From Furfurilactobacillus curtus (GTDB lineage: Bacteria; Bacillota; Bacilli; Lactobacillales; Lactobacillaceae), in NCBI RefSeq assembly GCF_045862785.1, contig NZ_BQXO01000006.1, positions 34,243 through 98,242 of the forward strand: a DNA stretch of 64,000 bases. The letters are read 5' to 3'. Within the stretch, counting starts at the first letter, position 1. Every line of letters begins with the position of its first letter. The notes beneath the pieces were generated by a model. That model was not told the DNA's origin. It searched no databases and saw only the letters and a list, made by a program, of their open reading frames with translations. This document shows positions 24,398-33,561 of the stretch, one piece after another. A program made the translations under genes and the position numbers.

Positions 24398-25697
24398 TTG
24401 CACGAAAACGTTTGGCAAATCTTATTTTTAATTTTATGTCTTTATCCAATCATTGGTGCCTTTTTTTGGTTTTGGGGCGCGATGGCCTATCGTTTTTTGA
24501 AGACGAATAAACGAGATTTAGATTGGCATGAATTATCAATGGATCAGCAACCTTATATCACGATCATGATTCCAGCCCACAATGAAGAAGTGATGATTAA
24601 AGATACAATCTCTTATCTGTTTGATCAATTAAATTATCAACAATTTGAAATTCTTGTCTTAAATGATGGGTCGACGGATCAAACGGCGGCCATTTTAACG
24701 CAATTGCAAACAAAATATGACCGATTACGTGTCATTAACATTGAGAAAAACAAGGGCAAGGCACATGCGTTTAATATTGGGATGTTCTTTGCTAAGGGGG
24801 ACTATATTTTAAGTAACGATGCTGATACTATTCCTGAACCGGATGCGCTAATGAAGTATATGAATTTTTTCATTCACGATCAGGATTTAAATACGGCCGC
24901 TGTTACGGCAAATATGGATGTTCAAAATCGCTCAACGTTATTAGGTAAATCACAAACAGTTGAATTTTCAAGTATTGTGGGTGTGATTAAGCGCAGTCAG
25001 TCAGCAATTAATGATTCAATGTATGCTTATAGCGGCGCCAATACGATGTATCGTAAAGACACTTTAATTGAAGTCGGCGGGTTTCGACAAAATCGGGCAA
25101 CAGAAGACATCAGTATTGCTTGGGATCATCAAGAGCATGGAACAGTACCGCGTTTTGCCCCTGAAATTATTTTTCATATGAACGTTCCAGAAACTATCGG
25201 AGACCTTTTTAAACAGCGCAAACGTTGGGCACAAGGTGGAACCGAAGTCTGGTTAACCAATTTACCAAGTTTCTTGCGGCATCCGATACAACATCGTTAT
25301 CAGTTTTCAATGTTTATCGATTCAACGTTATCAGTTATTTGGTCGTTTTTCTTTGTTGGGTCAACGATTGCCTTTGTTGGACAACTTACGGTGGCCTTGG
25401 GGCGTGGTGACCGATCACAAGTAGTTAATTTGTTCTTGTTAGCTGGTATTTTTATTGGTTTTGAATTGATTGCGGGTTTATTTCAGTTAATTACAGCATT
25501 AATCTGTGGATCACAGTGGCGCTAAATTGAAATACCTATTATTTGTGCCATTATATATGCTGTTTTATTGGCTGGTAAATCCGCTAACTGTGATTACAAC
25601 GTTTGTACCCGCTGTAAAAACAATCATGGGTTTGGGGTCTGGCACTTGGGTAAGCCCCAAACGCCAACAGCTGGCTCACAAATCAGAGAATTCCTAG
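24398..25697 (+). pseudogene. GT2 polysaccharide synthase (PgaC/IcaA-like), frameshifted near the C-terminus
   Basis: A processive family-2 glycosyltransferase. An N-terminal TM helix is followed by the catalytic domain with VLNDGSTDQT, SNDADTIPEPDA, NRATEDISI and the QRKRWAQGG motif, then C-terminal TM helices. The main frame ends at 25525 (ALICGSQWR). The +1 frame continues from about 25515 as VDHSGAKLKYLLFVPLYMLFYW, then LVNPLTVITTFVPAVKTI to the TAG at 25695-25697, exactly the missing last membrane segments. One extra base near 25508-25515 explains it. TTG at 24398 with GGGGGA is the likely start. Family knowledge says such enzymes make beta-1,6-GlcNAc or related polymers. The frameshift, if real, would truncate about 60 residues. 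Confidence 0.85.
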
Positions 25698-25742
25698 AAA
25701 CGAGTCGTTAGCACAGCATGTCATAAAAGCAGGGAGTTACTG

Positions 25743-26423
25743 ATGCACCGATATTTTATTCAACCACAAGTTAATGGTGCCACTAACACGATATTTGGTT
25801 ACGAACTGCTGATGAAGCACTTCGAAAACCAACAATGGCGGCCACCACGATTTTTTGCCGATATCCCAGCTACCGTGATTGCGGATACATTAATTCGGAC
25901 CACACAGAAGCTGGCGTTGAAAATTGGGACAGTATCCATTAATCTTAATCGCACGCAATTACTGAATCCTGCGATTGTTGATGCTGTTATTACGGCCCAA
26001 GATCAATTGCGACCATTGCGATTAACAATCGAATTAACAGAAGAACCCGGCGACGATGATATTTCGCTGGACCAACTAATGGCTCAGCTGAATAAACTGT
26101 TAGTCCGTGGTATCGAATTATCACTTGATGATGTAGGCAGCGGCATCAACCAACGAAAGCAGGTTGAACCATTATTACCTTTGGCGTCGGAACTGAAATT
26201 TGCTTTGCAAAATTTGACCATTCCGTTAACGGACGTGAGGGTTCAAAATCAAGTTAAGACTTGGCATCAGTTGGCCATCCAGCGCCATTGCCGATTTATT
26301 TTGGAAGGGATCGAAACCGCCCAAGAAGCCCAATTAGTGGATGATTTAGGGATTGCTCTACGGCAAGGATATTATTATGGCCGCCCCCATATTCTTAAAT
26401 TAGCACCGGCTGATCCGCAGTAA
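25743..26423 (+). CDS. EAL-domain cyclic di-GMP phosphodiesterase
   Basis: 226 residues forming a stand-alone EAL domain with the catalytic set mostly intact. GYELL is the EAL motif position, VSINLN supplies Asn, LTIELTEE supplies Glu, LSLDDVGSG is the loop-6 DDFGSG motif, ELKFAL supplies Lys, FILEGIET supplies Glu and RQGYYYGRP is QGYxxGxP. It should hydrolyse c-di-GMP to pGpG in the cytosol. No sensory domain is present, so its activity is probably set by expression or partners. It is the fourth gene of the polysaccharide/c-di-GMP operon, between the synthase and the NADH oxidase. Confidence 0.9.
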   Translation: MHRYFIQPQVNGATNTIFGYELLMKHFENQQWRPPRFFADIPATVIADTLIRTTQKLALKIGTVSINLNRTQLLNPAIVDAVITAQDQLRPLRLTIELTEEPGDDDISLDQLMAQLNKLLVRGIELSLDDVGSGINQRKQVEPLLPLASELKFALQNLTIPLTDVRVQNQVKTWHQLAIQRHCRFILEGIETAQEAQLVDDLGIALRQGYYYGRPHILKLAPADPQ

Positions 26424-26438
26424 AATTGGAGATTGAAA

Positions 26439-27812
26439 ATGAAAATTATTGTAATTGGCTGTACACATGCCGGAATTGCTGCCATCACACAGATTTTAAC
26501 TGAACATCCTGATGCAAGCGTGACGGTCTACGAACGTCATGATAACGTTTCTTTTTTATCTTGTGGGATTTCGCTGTATTTAAGTGGACAGGTTAAACAT
26601 CTTGAAGACATGTTTTATAGTAGCCCAGCTGAATTACGTGCGTTGGGCGCTACCGTGAATTTACAACATGACGTTCTCCAAATCGATAAGGAAGCTCGGC
26701 AAATTAGTGTTGAGAATTTGCAGACAAAAGCCATTTTCATGGATCATTATGACAAACTAATTATGGCCACTGGCTCTTCAGTGGCGGTACCCCCATTATT
26801 CGGGATCGATGAAGAACAAGTGTTGTTGTGTAAAGATTACGCCCAAGCTCAGGCCATTTATCAAACTGCTCAAATTCAGCATCACATTACGATTGTGGGT
26901 GGCGGGTATGTAGGCGTTGAACTGGCAGAGAGTTATGCGACAACAGAACATGAAGTAACCTTAATTCAGGGACCAAATCAGTTATTAAACAACTATGTGG
27001 ATGAAGCACTGTCGGCGGTAGTCGTTGATCGTTTGCAGCAAGCCGGTGTAAACATCTGCCTTAATGAGCGTGTGTTGGCCTTTTACGGCGAAGATGGTCA
27101 GCAAGTCACGATTGAAACGTCGATCGGACAGCACCAAGCGGATCTAGTGATTGTCTGCACGGGGTTTGTGCCCAATTCTGAACTACTGCGAGGTCAGGTT
27201 GCGTTGGCACACAATGGCGCGATCCTAATTGACGATTATTTGCAGACCTCTGATCCCAATATTTATGCCGCCGGAGATGTCTGCGTGGTCAAATATAATC
27301 CAACTGCTGCAACGGCCTACATTCCCCTCGCGACAAACGCGATTCGTCAAGGAATGCTAGCAGGGCGCAATGTTTTTGGTTCAGTACAAAAATATTTGGG
27401 CACGCAAGCAACATCAGCGATGAGCGTTTTTGGCGATACCTTAGCTACGACGGGACTAACGCTAAAACGGGCACTGACAGCTGGATTTAACGCTCGCTCA
27501 GTCACTTACGAGGGGCTGTATCGTCCAGACTATATGCCAGACACCGCGCCTCTAACCATTGTGTTAGTGTATGACCTTGTTTCGAGACGCGTTTTGGGGG
27601 CTCAACTTTTTAGTCCTCATGAAGTTGCGCAATCGGCTAATACAATTTCTGTTATCATTCAAAATCAAAATACAATTGATGACCTGGCCTATGTGGATAT
27701 GCTGTTTCAGCCACAGTACGATTATCCGTTTAATTATTTAAATTTGGTGGCGCAAGCGGCAATTAAGCAAGCTGCAGACCAAGAGAATAAACAGTCAGGA
27801 GAGCGCTCATGA
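26439..27812 (+). CDS. nox: NADH oxidase / CoA-disulfide reductase family flavoprotein
   Basis: 457 residues of the pyridine nucleotide-disulfide reductase class with a single redox cysteine. The FAD motif is IIVIGCTHAGIAA, Cys42 lies in FLSCGISLYL, the NAD motif is ITIVGGGYVGVELAE, and the second FAD motif is PNIYAAGDVC. A C-terminal dimerisation domain is present. The family oxidises NADH with O2, mostly to water in lactobacilli, via a cysteine sulfenate. Its place is unusual: it sits between EAL and GGDEF genes and its stop overlaps the GGDEF start (ATGA), giving translational coupling. A link between redox or oxygen state and c-di-GMP output is possible but only inferred. Confidence 0.92.
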   Translation: MKIIVIGCTHAGIAAITQILTEHPDASVTVYERHDNVSFLSCGISLYLSGQVKHLEDMFYSSPAELRALGATVNLQHDVLQIDKEARQISVENLQTKAIFMDHYDKLIMATGSSVAVPPLFGIDEEQVLLCKDYAQAQAIYQTAQIQHHITIVGGGYVGVELAESYATTEHEVTLIQGPNQLLNNYVDEALSAVVVDRLQQAGVNICLNERVLAFYGEDGQQVTIETSIGQHQADLVIVCTGFVPNSELLRGQVALAHNGAILIDDYLQTSDPNIYAAGDVCVVKYNPTAATAYIPLATNAIRQGMLAGRNVFGSVQKYLGTQATSAMSVFGDTLATTGLTLKRALTAGFNARSVTYEGLYRPDYMPDTAPLTIVLVYDLVSRRVLGAQLFSPHEVAQSANTISVIIQNQNTIDDLAYVDMLFQPQYDYPFNYLNLVAQAAIKQAADQENKQSGERS

Positions 27813-28963
27813 CAGCAAAGCTTTGGCTGGTACCGTCGATGTTTACCGGCGTCTTTTTTGTTTTGGGACTAGTCTTAACGTTTCAGCTGATTATTAATTT
27901 AGTCGTTACACTGGAGCAACAGCATGATTGGTCATTACGAATTGGGCAGACATTGCAGTTGCATTTATTGGGGGTTATATATTTTTCTGCTTTTGGTATT
28001 TACTTTGAGTACTTATCACAGCAGATTAACAACCAGTTTGCTTTTATTAATTTTAGGATTTTATTACTATTCTATGTTGTGATGTTTTTAGGCACTCGGG
28101 CTAGCACCTTTATCGTCGCCAGTGCCGTAGTTGGACACGCAATGTTCGACACATTAAACATGGATAGCGTAGACTACATGATCGCAGTGATCGCTTGCTT
28201 TATTCTGGCCAGTTGGTTGACGATGTTTATCGAACGGCGTCACTGGGGTGTTGTTGCCTGGACCCTTAGTCTCAATCTTTTTAATATTGCCTTGTGGTTA
28301 TCACTCTATATTTTTTGGCCAAAGGTCGCACTCGTTTTAACAAAAAGCGATTTAGTTTTTAATATCATTGCATTTGTCATCCTGAGTCTGGGGCTCAGTA
28401 TCGCAATTACCCGGATTTCAAGTGATCAAATGCGATTAAATTTATTACGTTATCGGGCGACAACGGATCCTATTACTGAATTGAAAAATGTTCAAACATT
28501 TACACATGATTATCGCCATGTGTTTTTGAATAATCGGAGAAATGAGATGCCACTTAGTTTATTGGCAATTGATGTTGACCATTTCAAACAGTTGAACGAT
28601 CAGTATGGGCACCTTGTTGGCAACCGATTGTTAAAAGAGCTCGGTGAATTGTTCGAGGCGACTTGTGCTGAGTTTACGACGGTTTCAGCTTATCGAGTTG
28701 GTGGGGAAGAGTTCGAGGTTATCATTTCACAGCTGAGTCAAGCTCAAGTTAGAAAATTGGCAGCTGAGATTCGTCAAGTAATTTTACAACATGAATTTGT
28801 GCTGGAGTCCGGATCAACTATTGATATCACGATTTCTATGGGCATTGCACATTTGGAATCAAAGGACTTGTCGCCAGATGATTTGTATGGACGCGCAGAT
28901 CAAATGTTATATCGTTCAAAAGGACAAGGGCGCAACCAAATTAGTGAAGCTGTGGCGGATTAG
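27809..28963 (+). CDS. Membrane diguanylate cyclase (GGDEF)
   Basis: 384 residues with six membrane helices (residues ~8-200) resembling the 5TM/LytS-like sensor region, followed by a GGDEF domain. LAIDVDHFKQLNDQYGH is the metal and substrate-binding segment. The active site is RVGGEEFEV (GGEEF, 298-302), and ISMGIAHLES is the conserved distal strand. No RxxD inhibitory site precedes GGEEF. It should make c-di-GMP at the membrane. With the EAL enzyme and the degenerate EAL receptor in the same operon, synthesis, breakdown and sensing are bundled with a polysaccharide synthase. The operon ends here with a terminator. Confidence 0.92.
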   Translation: MTAKLWLVPSMFTGVFFVLGLVLTFQLIINLVVTLEQQHDWSLRIGQTLQLHLLGVIYFSAFGIYFEYLSQQINNQFAFINFRILLLFYVVMFLGTRASTFIVASAVVGHAMFDTLNMDSVDYMIAVIACFILASWLTMFIERRHWGVVAWTLSLNLFNIALWLSLYIFWPKVALVLTKSDLVFNIIAFVILSLGLSIAITRISSDQMRLNLLRYRATTDPITELKNVQTFTHDYRHVFLNNRRNEMPLSLLAIDVDHFKQLNDQYGHLVGNRLLKELGELFEATCAEFTTVSAYRVGGEEFEVIISQLSQAQVRKLAAEIRQVILQHEFVLESGSTIDITISMGIAHLESKDLSPDDLYGRADQMLYRSKGQGRNQISEAVAD

Positions 28964-29012
28964 ATGTAGAAATAATTACAATTTTGATCGAAAAATTACA
29001 ATTTTGCCTAGA

Positions 29013-29056
29013 CTAAAAATGGGACCTAAGCCAGATGACTTAGATCCCATTTTTAG
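29013..29056. terminator. Operon terminator, possibly bidirectional
   Basis: CTAAAAATGGGA and TCCCATTTTTAG form the stem with an inner CTAAG/CTTAG helix. T/A runs on both sides make it able to serve the GGDEF operon and the convergent LacI gene. Confidence 0.85.
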
Positions 29057-29148
29057 CGATGAGGCAAAACTAGAAGCTAAATTTCACTTCCAATTTAATT
29101 AGCCTAAGCACGAAACATTAACCACTTGACTGATGTATCGCTCATTGC

Positions 29149-30135
29149 TTAACTACTGGCGCGTTCATCTAATTTAAAGGGCAGTAATTGAGCTGCAGGT
29201 GGTTGCGTATCAGTATTCAGCAATAAATTAACGCCAGCTACCCCCATATCGTAAAAGGCTTGGGTAATGCTGGTCAATTGTGGCCGAACCCACTTGACCA
29301 AATCAGTTCCATCAATGCTGACAATGGCAAGCTGATTGGGGATGTTTAAATGAAAATCCGTGGCCTGGTTGAGTACACCGACGGCGGCCAAGTCACTCAT
29401 GGCAACAACCGCGTCAATGGGCGGTGTAGGCCCCCATTGGCGCATTGCCACAAGTCCGTCAGCATAAGTGAAATGGCCTGCTTGAATCCATTCTGACTCA
29501 ATGGGCAATTGGTGATTAGCCATGGCGTTCCGATAACCGGCTAGGCGTTTTTGACCGACATAGGAGGTTGCTTCCACGGCAGCTAAACCAATACGAGTAT
29601 GGCCCTTGTTGATTAGATATTCGGTGGCCCGTTGACCAATTTTAAAATCATCAGAAGCAACGAAAGCATCTTGTTCATGGCCAGAGGTAGTGCTCAAGAA
29701 GACATGAGGAATCGGTGTTTGGTCTAAGAGTTGGCGATTAGCGTCGTTTAATTCCAAGGCTAAGATTAGGATTCCCCGTACCGAGCGTTCGATGACGGTT
29801 TGAATCGCCTTTTGTTGCAAGCGATCATCATTGACACCGGCGTATAAGATAATGACGCTCAAGTCACGAGCAAAAGCCGTATCTTGAATACCGGCAATGA
29901 TTTGATCGGCAAAGTTTGTTTGGGTGCTGGAGACGATTACCCCGAGGACTTGGCTTTTTTGAGTGACGAGTTCCACTGCAGCAGAATTTTTCTGATAGCC
30001 TAAATCACGAGCGACGGTCATGATTTTTTCGGCCGTCGCCGGCGAATAAAAACGATCTTTGTGTGCTAAGACGCGGGAAACAGTGGCAATGGAAACGCCC
30101 GCGGCGGCGGCGACGTCTTTAATGGTGACACTCAT
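29149..30135 (-). CDS. LacI-family transcriptional regulator (MalR-like)
   Basis: 328 residues. The N-terminal HTH IKDVAAAAGVSIATVSRVLAHKD (residues 4-26) is followed by the hinge helix and a periplasmic-binding-protein-like sugar domain, with LGVIVSSTQTNFADQIIAGI and the DAVVAMSDLAAVGVL and AIVSIDGTDL strands. It is divergent from an MFS sugar transporter and a GH13 glucosidase. Three operator-like sites in the 198-base intergenic region (30207, 30240, 30275) fit LacI-family binding. It probably represses that operon until an alpha-glucoside (maltose or isomaltose type) is present. The effector is an inference. Confidence 0.92.
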   Translation of the reverse strand: MSVTIKDVAAAAGVSIATVSRVLAHKDRFYSPATAEKIMTVARDLGYQKNSAAVELVTQKSQVLGVIVSSTQTNFADQIIAGIQDTAFARDLSVIILYAGVNDDRLQQKAIQTVIERSVRGILILALELNDANRQLLDQTPIPHVFLSTTSGHEQDAFVASDDFKIGQRATEYLINKGHTRIGLAAVEATSYVGQKRLAGYRNAMANHQLPIESEWIQAGHFTYADGLVAMRQWGPTPPIDAVVAMSDLAAVGVLNQATDFHLNIPNQLAIVSIDGTDLVKWVRPQLTSITQAFYDMGVAGVNLLLNTDTQPPAAQLLPFKLDERASS

Positions 30136-30206
30136 GCATGGATCCTCCCAATCTGTTAAATGATTACCGTCAGTGTAACATATTGGTCTATACTTTTATA
30201 GATTTT

Positions 30207-30222
30207 ACACAAACGTTTGTGT
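30207..30222. promoter_or_regulatory. LacI-type operator palindrome
   Basis: A perfect 16-bp palindrome ACACAAACGTTTGTGT with the central CG expected for LacI/CcpA-family binding, between divergent regulator and transporter genes. Confidence 0.7.
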
Positions 30223-30239
30223 TTCTTTCAAAATGGTAT

Positions 30240-30253
30240 TGTAACCGGTTTCA
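30240..30253. promoter_or_regulatory. cre site (CcpA) upstream of sugar operon
   Basis: TGTAACCGGTTTCA matches the catabolite-responsive element consensus TGWAANCGNTNWCA at every position, which suggests carbon catabolite control of the transporter-glucosidase operon and/or the regulator. Confidence 0.72.
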
Positions 30254-30274
30254 TAAGATGGTATTTTAGTTTAC

Positions 30275-30286
30275 GTAAACGTTTAC
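30275..30286. promoter_or_regulatory. Second LacI-type operator palindrome
   Basis: GTAAACGTTTAC, a perfect 12-bp palindrome with central CG, lies 48 bases before the transporter start. Together with 30207-30222 it would allow looping or cooperative repression by the divergent LacI-type protein. Confidence 0.65.
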
Positions 30287-30333
30287 TCAAATTTAGATTA
30301 ACGGCTTGATGAAGTCGATTGGAGGAATCTAAC

Positions 30334-31728
30334 ATGGCACTTAATGCCACTCAGGAAGCAACTACGGGTGAGATCCCGGCGACCCACGAATTACCGCGGC
30401 TCAGTTTAGCAAAGGTGTTTGCGATGACGTTTGGCTTTTTTGGCGTCAACATGGCATTTTCACTACAGTCCTCACAAATGGGACGCATTTTTCAAACGAT
30501 CGGCGCTGACCCAACCAAATTAGGATTTTTCTTTATCCTGCCACCATTGGCTGGTATGGTTGTACAACCGCTGATCGGGAAGTATTCGGACCGCACGTGG
30601 AATCGATTTGGGCGACGGATGCCGTACTTGTTAATTGGAGCACCGATTGCGGCCATCGTCATGATTTTATTGCCCAATGCAGGTTCGTTTGGATTTGGCT
30701 ACGGCTCATTGGCGGCCTTACTATTTGGCGCTTTCACGATCTTGTTTATGGATTTATCTTCAAACGTCTGTATGCAACCCTTTAAGATGATTATTGGTGA
30801 TATGGTGAATGAAGATCAAAAGGATTTGGCTTGGTCTTGGCAACAATCATTTTCCAACTTAGGCGGAGTGGTTGCGACGATCGCTCCCTTCGTGTTGACG
30901 ATTTTCGGGGTGGCCAATATTGCCCCGAAAGGCCAAGTACCAGCTACTGTCAAATGGGCCTTTTACATTGGCGCGGCAGTCTTATTGTTAACGTCTTTGT
31001 ACACCATTTTGTCAGTGAAAGAATACGAACCAACAACTTATGCGCGTTATCATCAGATGAACGAGAATCAGTTAAAAACTAAGCAGCCAAGCCTCTGGTC
31101 ACTCGTCAAAAAGGCGCCTAAAGCATTTTGGGAAGTCTCGTTTGTGCAATTATTTGCTTGGTTTGCGTTCCAATACTTGTGGACCTATAGTACCGGTGCG
31201 ATTGCAGCGAATGTTTGGCATACGAGCGATCCAACCTCTGCCGGCTATCAGGCAGCTGGTAACTGGTATGGAATTTTAACCTGTGTGCAATCCATTGCAG
31301 CCGTTGTTTGGGGGATGTTGATCCTATCTAGAACACGCCCCAATCAGCGGAAACTTTGGTACCGGATTGGATTAGGTATGGGTGGTGTAGGGTTCATCGC
31401 CGTCTTTATGATTCATAGTCAATGGTTACTCATTTTGCCGTTTTGCTTGATTGGGATCAGTTATTTAACGATGCAAACCCAGGCTTTCTCACTCTTCACC
31501 GAAGCGTTAGATGGAACTAATGAAGGCGCCTATATGGGGTTGTTCAATTGCGGCATTTGTTTGCCACAGATCATCGCCTCGGTAGCCAGCTTTGCATTAT
31601 TCCCATTCGTTGGTAAATCAATGCCAGCCATGATTTTTGTTGGTGGCGTGGCCTTACTATTAGGCGTTTTAGCCGTGAGCGTCATTCATCCGGTCTTATC
31701 AGACAAAACGAGCGCAATCAATAATTAA
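30334..31728 (+). CDS. MFS sugar transporter, SLC45/GPH-like
   Basis: 464 residues with about twelve membrane helices. The MFS motif-A-like loop GKYSDRTWNRFGRRMPYLLIGAP is characteristic of SLC45-type sucrose/maltose:H+ symporters. A large central loop lies near residues 215-260. It is followed by an alpha-glucosidase and controlled by a LacI-family protein, so uptake of maltose, isomaltose or a similar alpha-glucoside is likely, with hydrolysis inside the cell. The ATG at 30334 has GGAGGA eight bases before it; the in-frame TTG at 30319 is upstream of that site. Substrate not determined. Confidence 0.9.
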   Translation: MALNATQEATTGEIPATHELPRLSLAKVFAMTFGFFGVNMAFSLQSSQMGRIFQTIGADPTKLGFFFILPPLAGMVVQPLIGKYSDRTWNRFGRRMPYLLIGAPIAAIVMILLPNAGSFGFGYGSLAALLFGAFTILFMDLSSNVCMQPFKMIIGDMVNEDQKDLAWSWQQSFSNLGGVVATIAPFVLTIFGVANIAPKGQVPATVKWAFYIGAAVLLLTSLYTILSVKEYEPTTYARYHQMNENQLKTKQPSLWSLVKKAPKAFWEVSFVQLFAWFAFQYLWTYSTGAIAANVWHTSDPTSAGYQAAGNWYGILTCVQSIAAVVWGMLILSRTRPNQRKLWYRIGLGMGGVGFIAVFMIHSQWLLILPFCLIGISYLTMQTQAFSLFTEALDGTNEGAYMGLFNCGICLPQIIASVASFALFPFVGKSMPAMIFVGGVALLLGVLAVSVIHPVLSDKTSAINN

Positions 31729-31761
31729 TGTTATTTTTGGCAGAAATTGAGGAGGAACATC

Positions 31762-33465
31762 ATGATTCAACAAAAAGTTGCCACGCATCAGTGGTTTCAA
31801 GATTCAGTCGTTTATCAAATCTATCCGCGAAGCTTTCAAGATAGCAACCATGACGGAATTGGTGATTTAAATGGCATTCGCAGTCGGCTAGATTATTTAC
31901 AGAAACTCGGCGTTGATGTGCTGTGGTTAAATCCAATTTACAAATCGCCGGATAAAGATAATGGCTATGACATCGCTGACTATGAGGCGATTCAACCGGT
32001 CTTTGGGACGATGACTGATTTTGATCAATTATTGGCCGACATTCATGAACATGGCTTAAAGCTGATGATGGATCTGGTGGTCAACCATACCTCTGATCAG
32101 CACAAGTGGTTTCAAGCTAGTAAGCAATCACAAGACAATCCATTTAGTGATTTCTATATTTGGCGTGATCCAGTAGATGGACATGAACCAAATAATTGGG
32201 GATCATACTTTGGTGGGCCAGCGTGGACCTATGTTCCAGAGCGAGGCCAGTATTACTTACATTTGTTTGCACCAGGACAGCCTGATCTGAATTGGGAAAA
32301 TCCTGCTGTTCGTGAGCATGTCTACGACTTGATGCGCTTTTGGCTAGATAAAGGCGTTGATGGGTTTCGGATGGATGTCATTAACTTTATTTCAAAACCG
32401 GCTGGCCTCCCAGATGCGCCACAACCCACCGGTGCTAAGTATGGGAATGTGGAACCGATGGTGGCTGATGGGCCATTGTTAAATGATTATTTACAGGAAA
32501 TGAATCGTGAAGTGCTCAGCCACTACGATGTCATGACTGTCGGCGAAATGCCAAGTTCGGTGCCAGCAGATGTCGTCAATTATGCCAATTTAAACGGTTC
32601 CGAACTGAATATGGTCTTCCAATTCGAACATGTGACCTTGGCAGCTAATCCAGATGCGCGGTTGGGCAAATGGAATGATCAGTCAGTGAAATTAGTTGAC
32701 TTGAAACATGCGTTGAATCATTGGGAAATGGATTTAGATGGCAAAGGGTGGAACAGTCTATACTGGAACAATCATGATCAACCACGGGCTGTATCACGAT
32801 TTGCAACGGATGATCCAAAATATCGAGTGGCAGCAGCCAAGATGTTAGGGGGGACGCTACATTTCCTGCAAGGTACGCCGTACGTGTACGAAGGCGAAGA
32901 AATCGGGATGACTAATGCGCACTTTACCGAGTTAACCCAATATGAGGATTTAGAATCGATTAACGGTTATCATCAAATTGTTGATGAAGAACGGGCAACA
33001 GATGCCACCCATATGTTGAAATACTTGGAAAATATTTCACGCGATAACGCCAGAACCCCGATGCAATGGGATGCGAGCCAAAACGCTGGTTTTTCTGACG
33101 CGACACCATGGTTTGGCTTAAATCAAAATTACGTCCAAATTAATGTCGCGACAGCCTTAGCTAAACAAGATTCTGTCTTTTATTTCTACCAAAAATTAAT
33201 CCAGTTACGGCATCAATATGCCATCATCCGCTATGGTTCATTTGAACCATTGGATGAAGAAGATCCGCAAGTTTATGCTTATCGTCGGCACCTAGATGGG
33301 CAGACTTTACTTGTTGAAAGTAACTTCACGACTGATACATTGACCCGTAATTATGATCATCCTGGGAATGCGACCGTTCTAATTGATAACTATGGTCAAG
33401 ATGCTGGGCAGACCTTGCGGCCATACGAAATGAAGGCCTACTTGTACTCAGATGCTGAGAATTAA
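31762..33465 (+). CDS. GH13 alpha-glucosidase (oligo-1,6-glucosidase/MalL-type)
   Basis: 567 residues, a full GH13 (beta/alpha)8 enzyme. VVYQIYPRSFQDSNHDGIGDLNGI is conserved region VI-like, MDLVVNHTSDQH is region I, GFRMDVINF carries the nucleophile Asp, TVGEMPS the acid/base Glu, and NNHDQPR the third Asp. DVINFI after the nucleophile (valine/isoleucine next to it) fits alpha-1,6 and alpha-1,4 glucosidases of subfamily 31. It is cytoplasmic, since there is no signal peptide. It lies 33 bases behind the transporter in one operon. It probably releases glucose from isomaltose, maltose or panose. The fine specificity is not readable with certainty. Confidence 0.93.
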   Translation: MIQQKVATHQWFQDSVVYQIYPRSFQDSNHDGIGDLNGIRSRLDYLQKLGVDVLWLNPIYKSPDKDNGYDIADYEAIQPVFGTMTDFDQLLADIHEHGLKLMMDLVVNHTSDQHKWFQASKQSQDNPFSDFYIWRDPVDGHEPNNWGSYFGGPAWTYVPERGQYYLHLFAPGQPDLNWENPAVREHVYDLMRFWLDKGVDGFRMDVINFISKPAGLPDAPQPTGAKYGNVEPMVADGPLLNDYLQEMNREVLSHYDVMTVGEMPSSVPADVVNYANLNGSELNMVFQFEHVTLAANPDARLGKWNDQSVKLVDLKHALNHWEMDLDGKGWNSLYWNNHDQPRAVSRFATDDPKYRVAAAKMLGGTLHFLQGTPYVYEGEEIGMTNAHFTELTQYEDLESINGYHQIVDEERATDATHMLKYLENISRDNARTPMQWDASQNAGFSDATPWFGLNQNYVQINVATALAKQDSVFYFYQKLIQLRHQYAIIRYGSFEPLDEEDPQVYAYRRHLDGQTLLVESNFTTDTLTRNYDHPGNATVLIDNYGQDAGQTLRPYEMKAYLYSDAEN

Positions 33466-33561
33466 ATTGTCGATCAGGTGTAAAATCGCGTGATGTTATT
33501 TGTTAAATTGATTCCCTGTTGAGGCATAATAATCATATTATGTGAATCATGGGGGACAATA

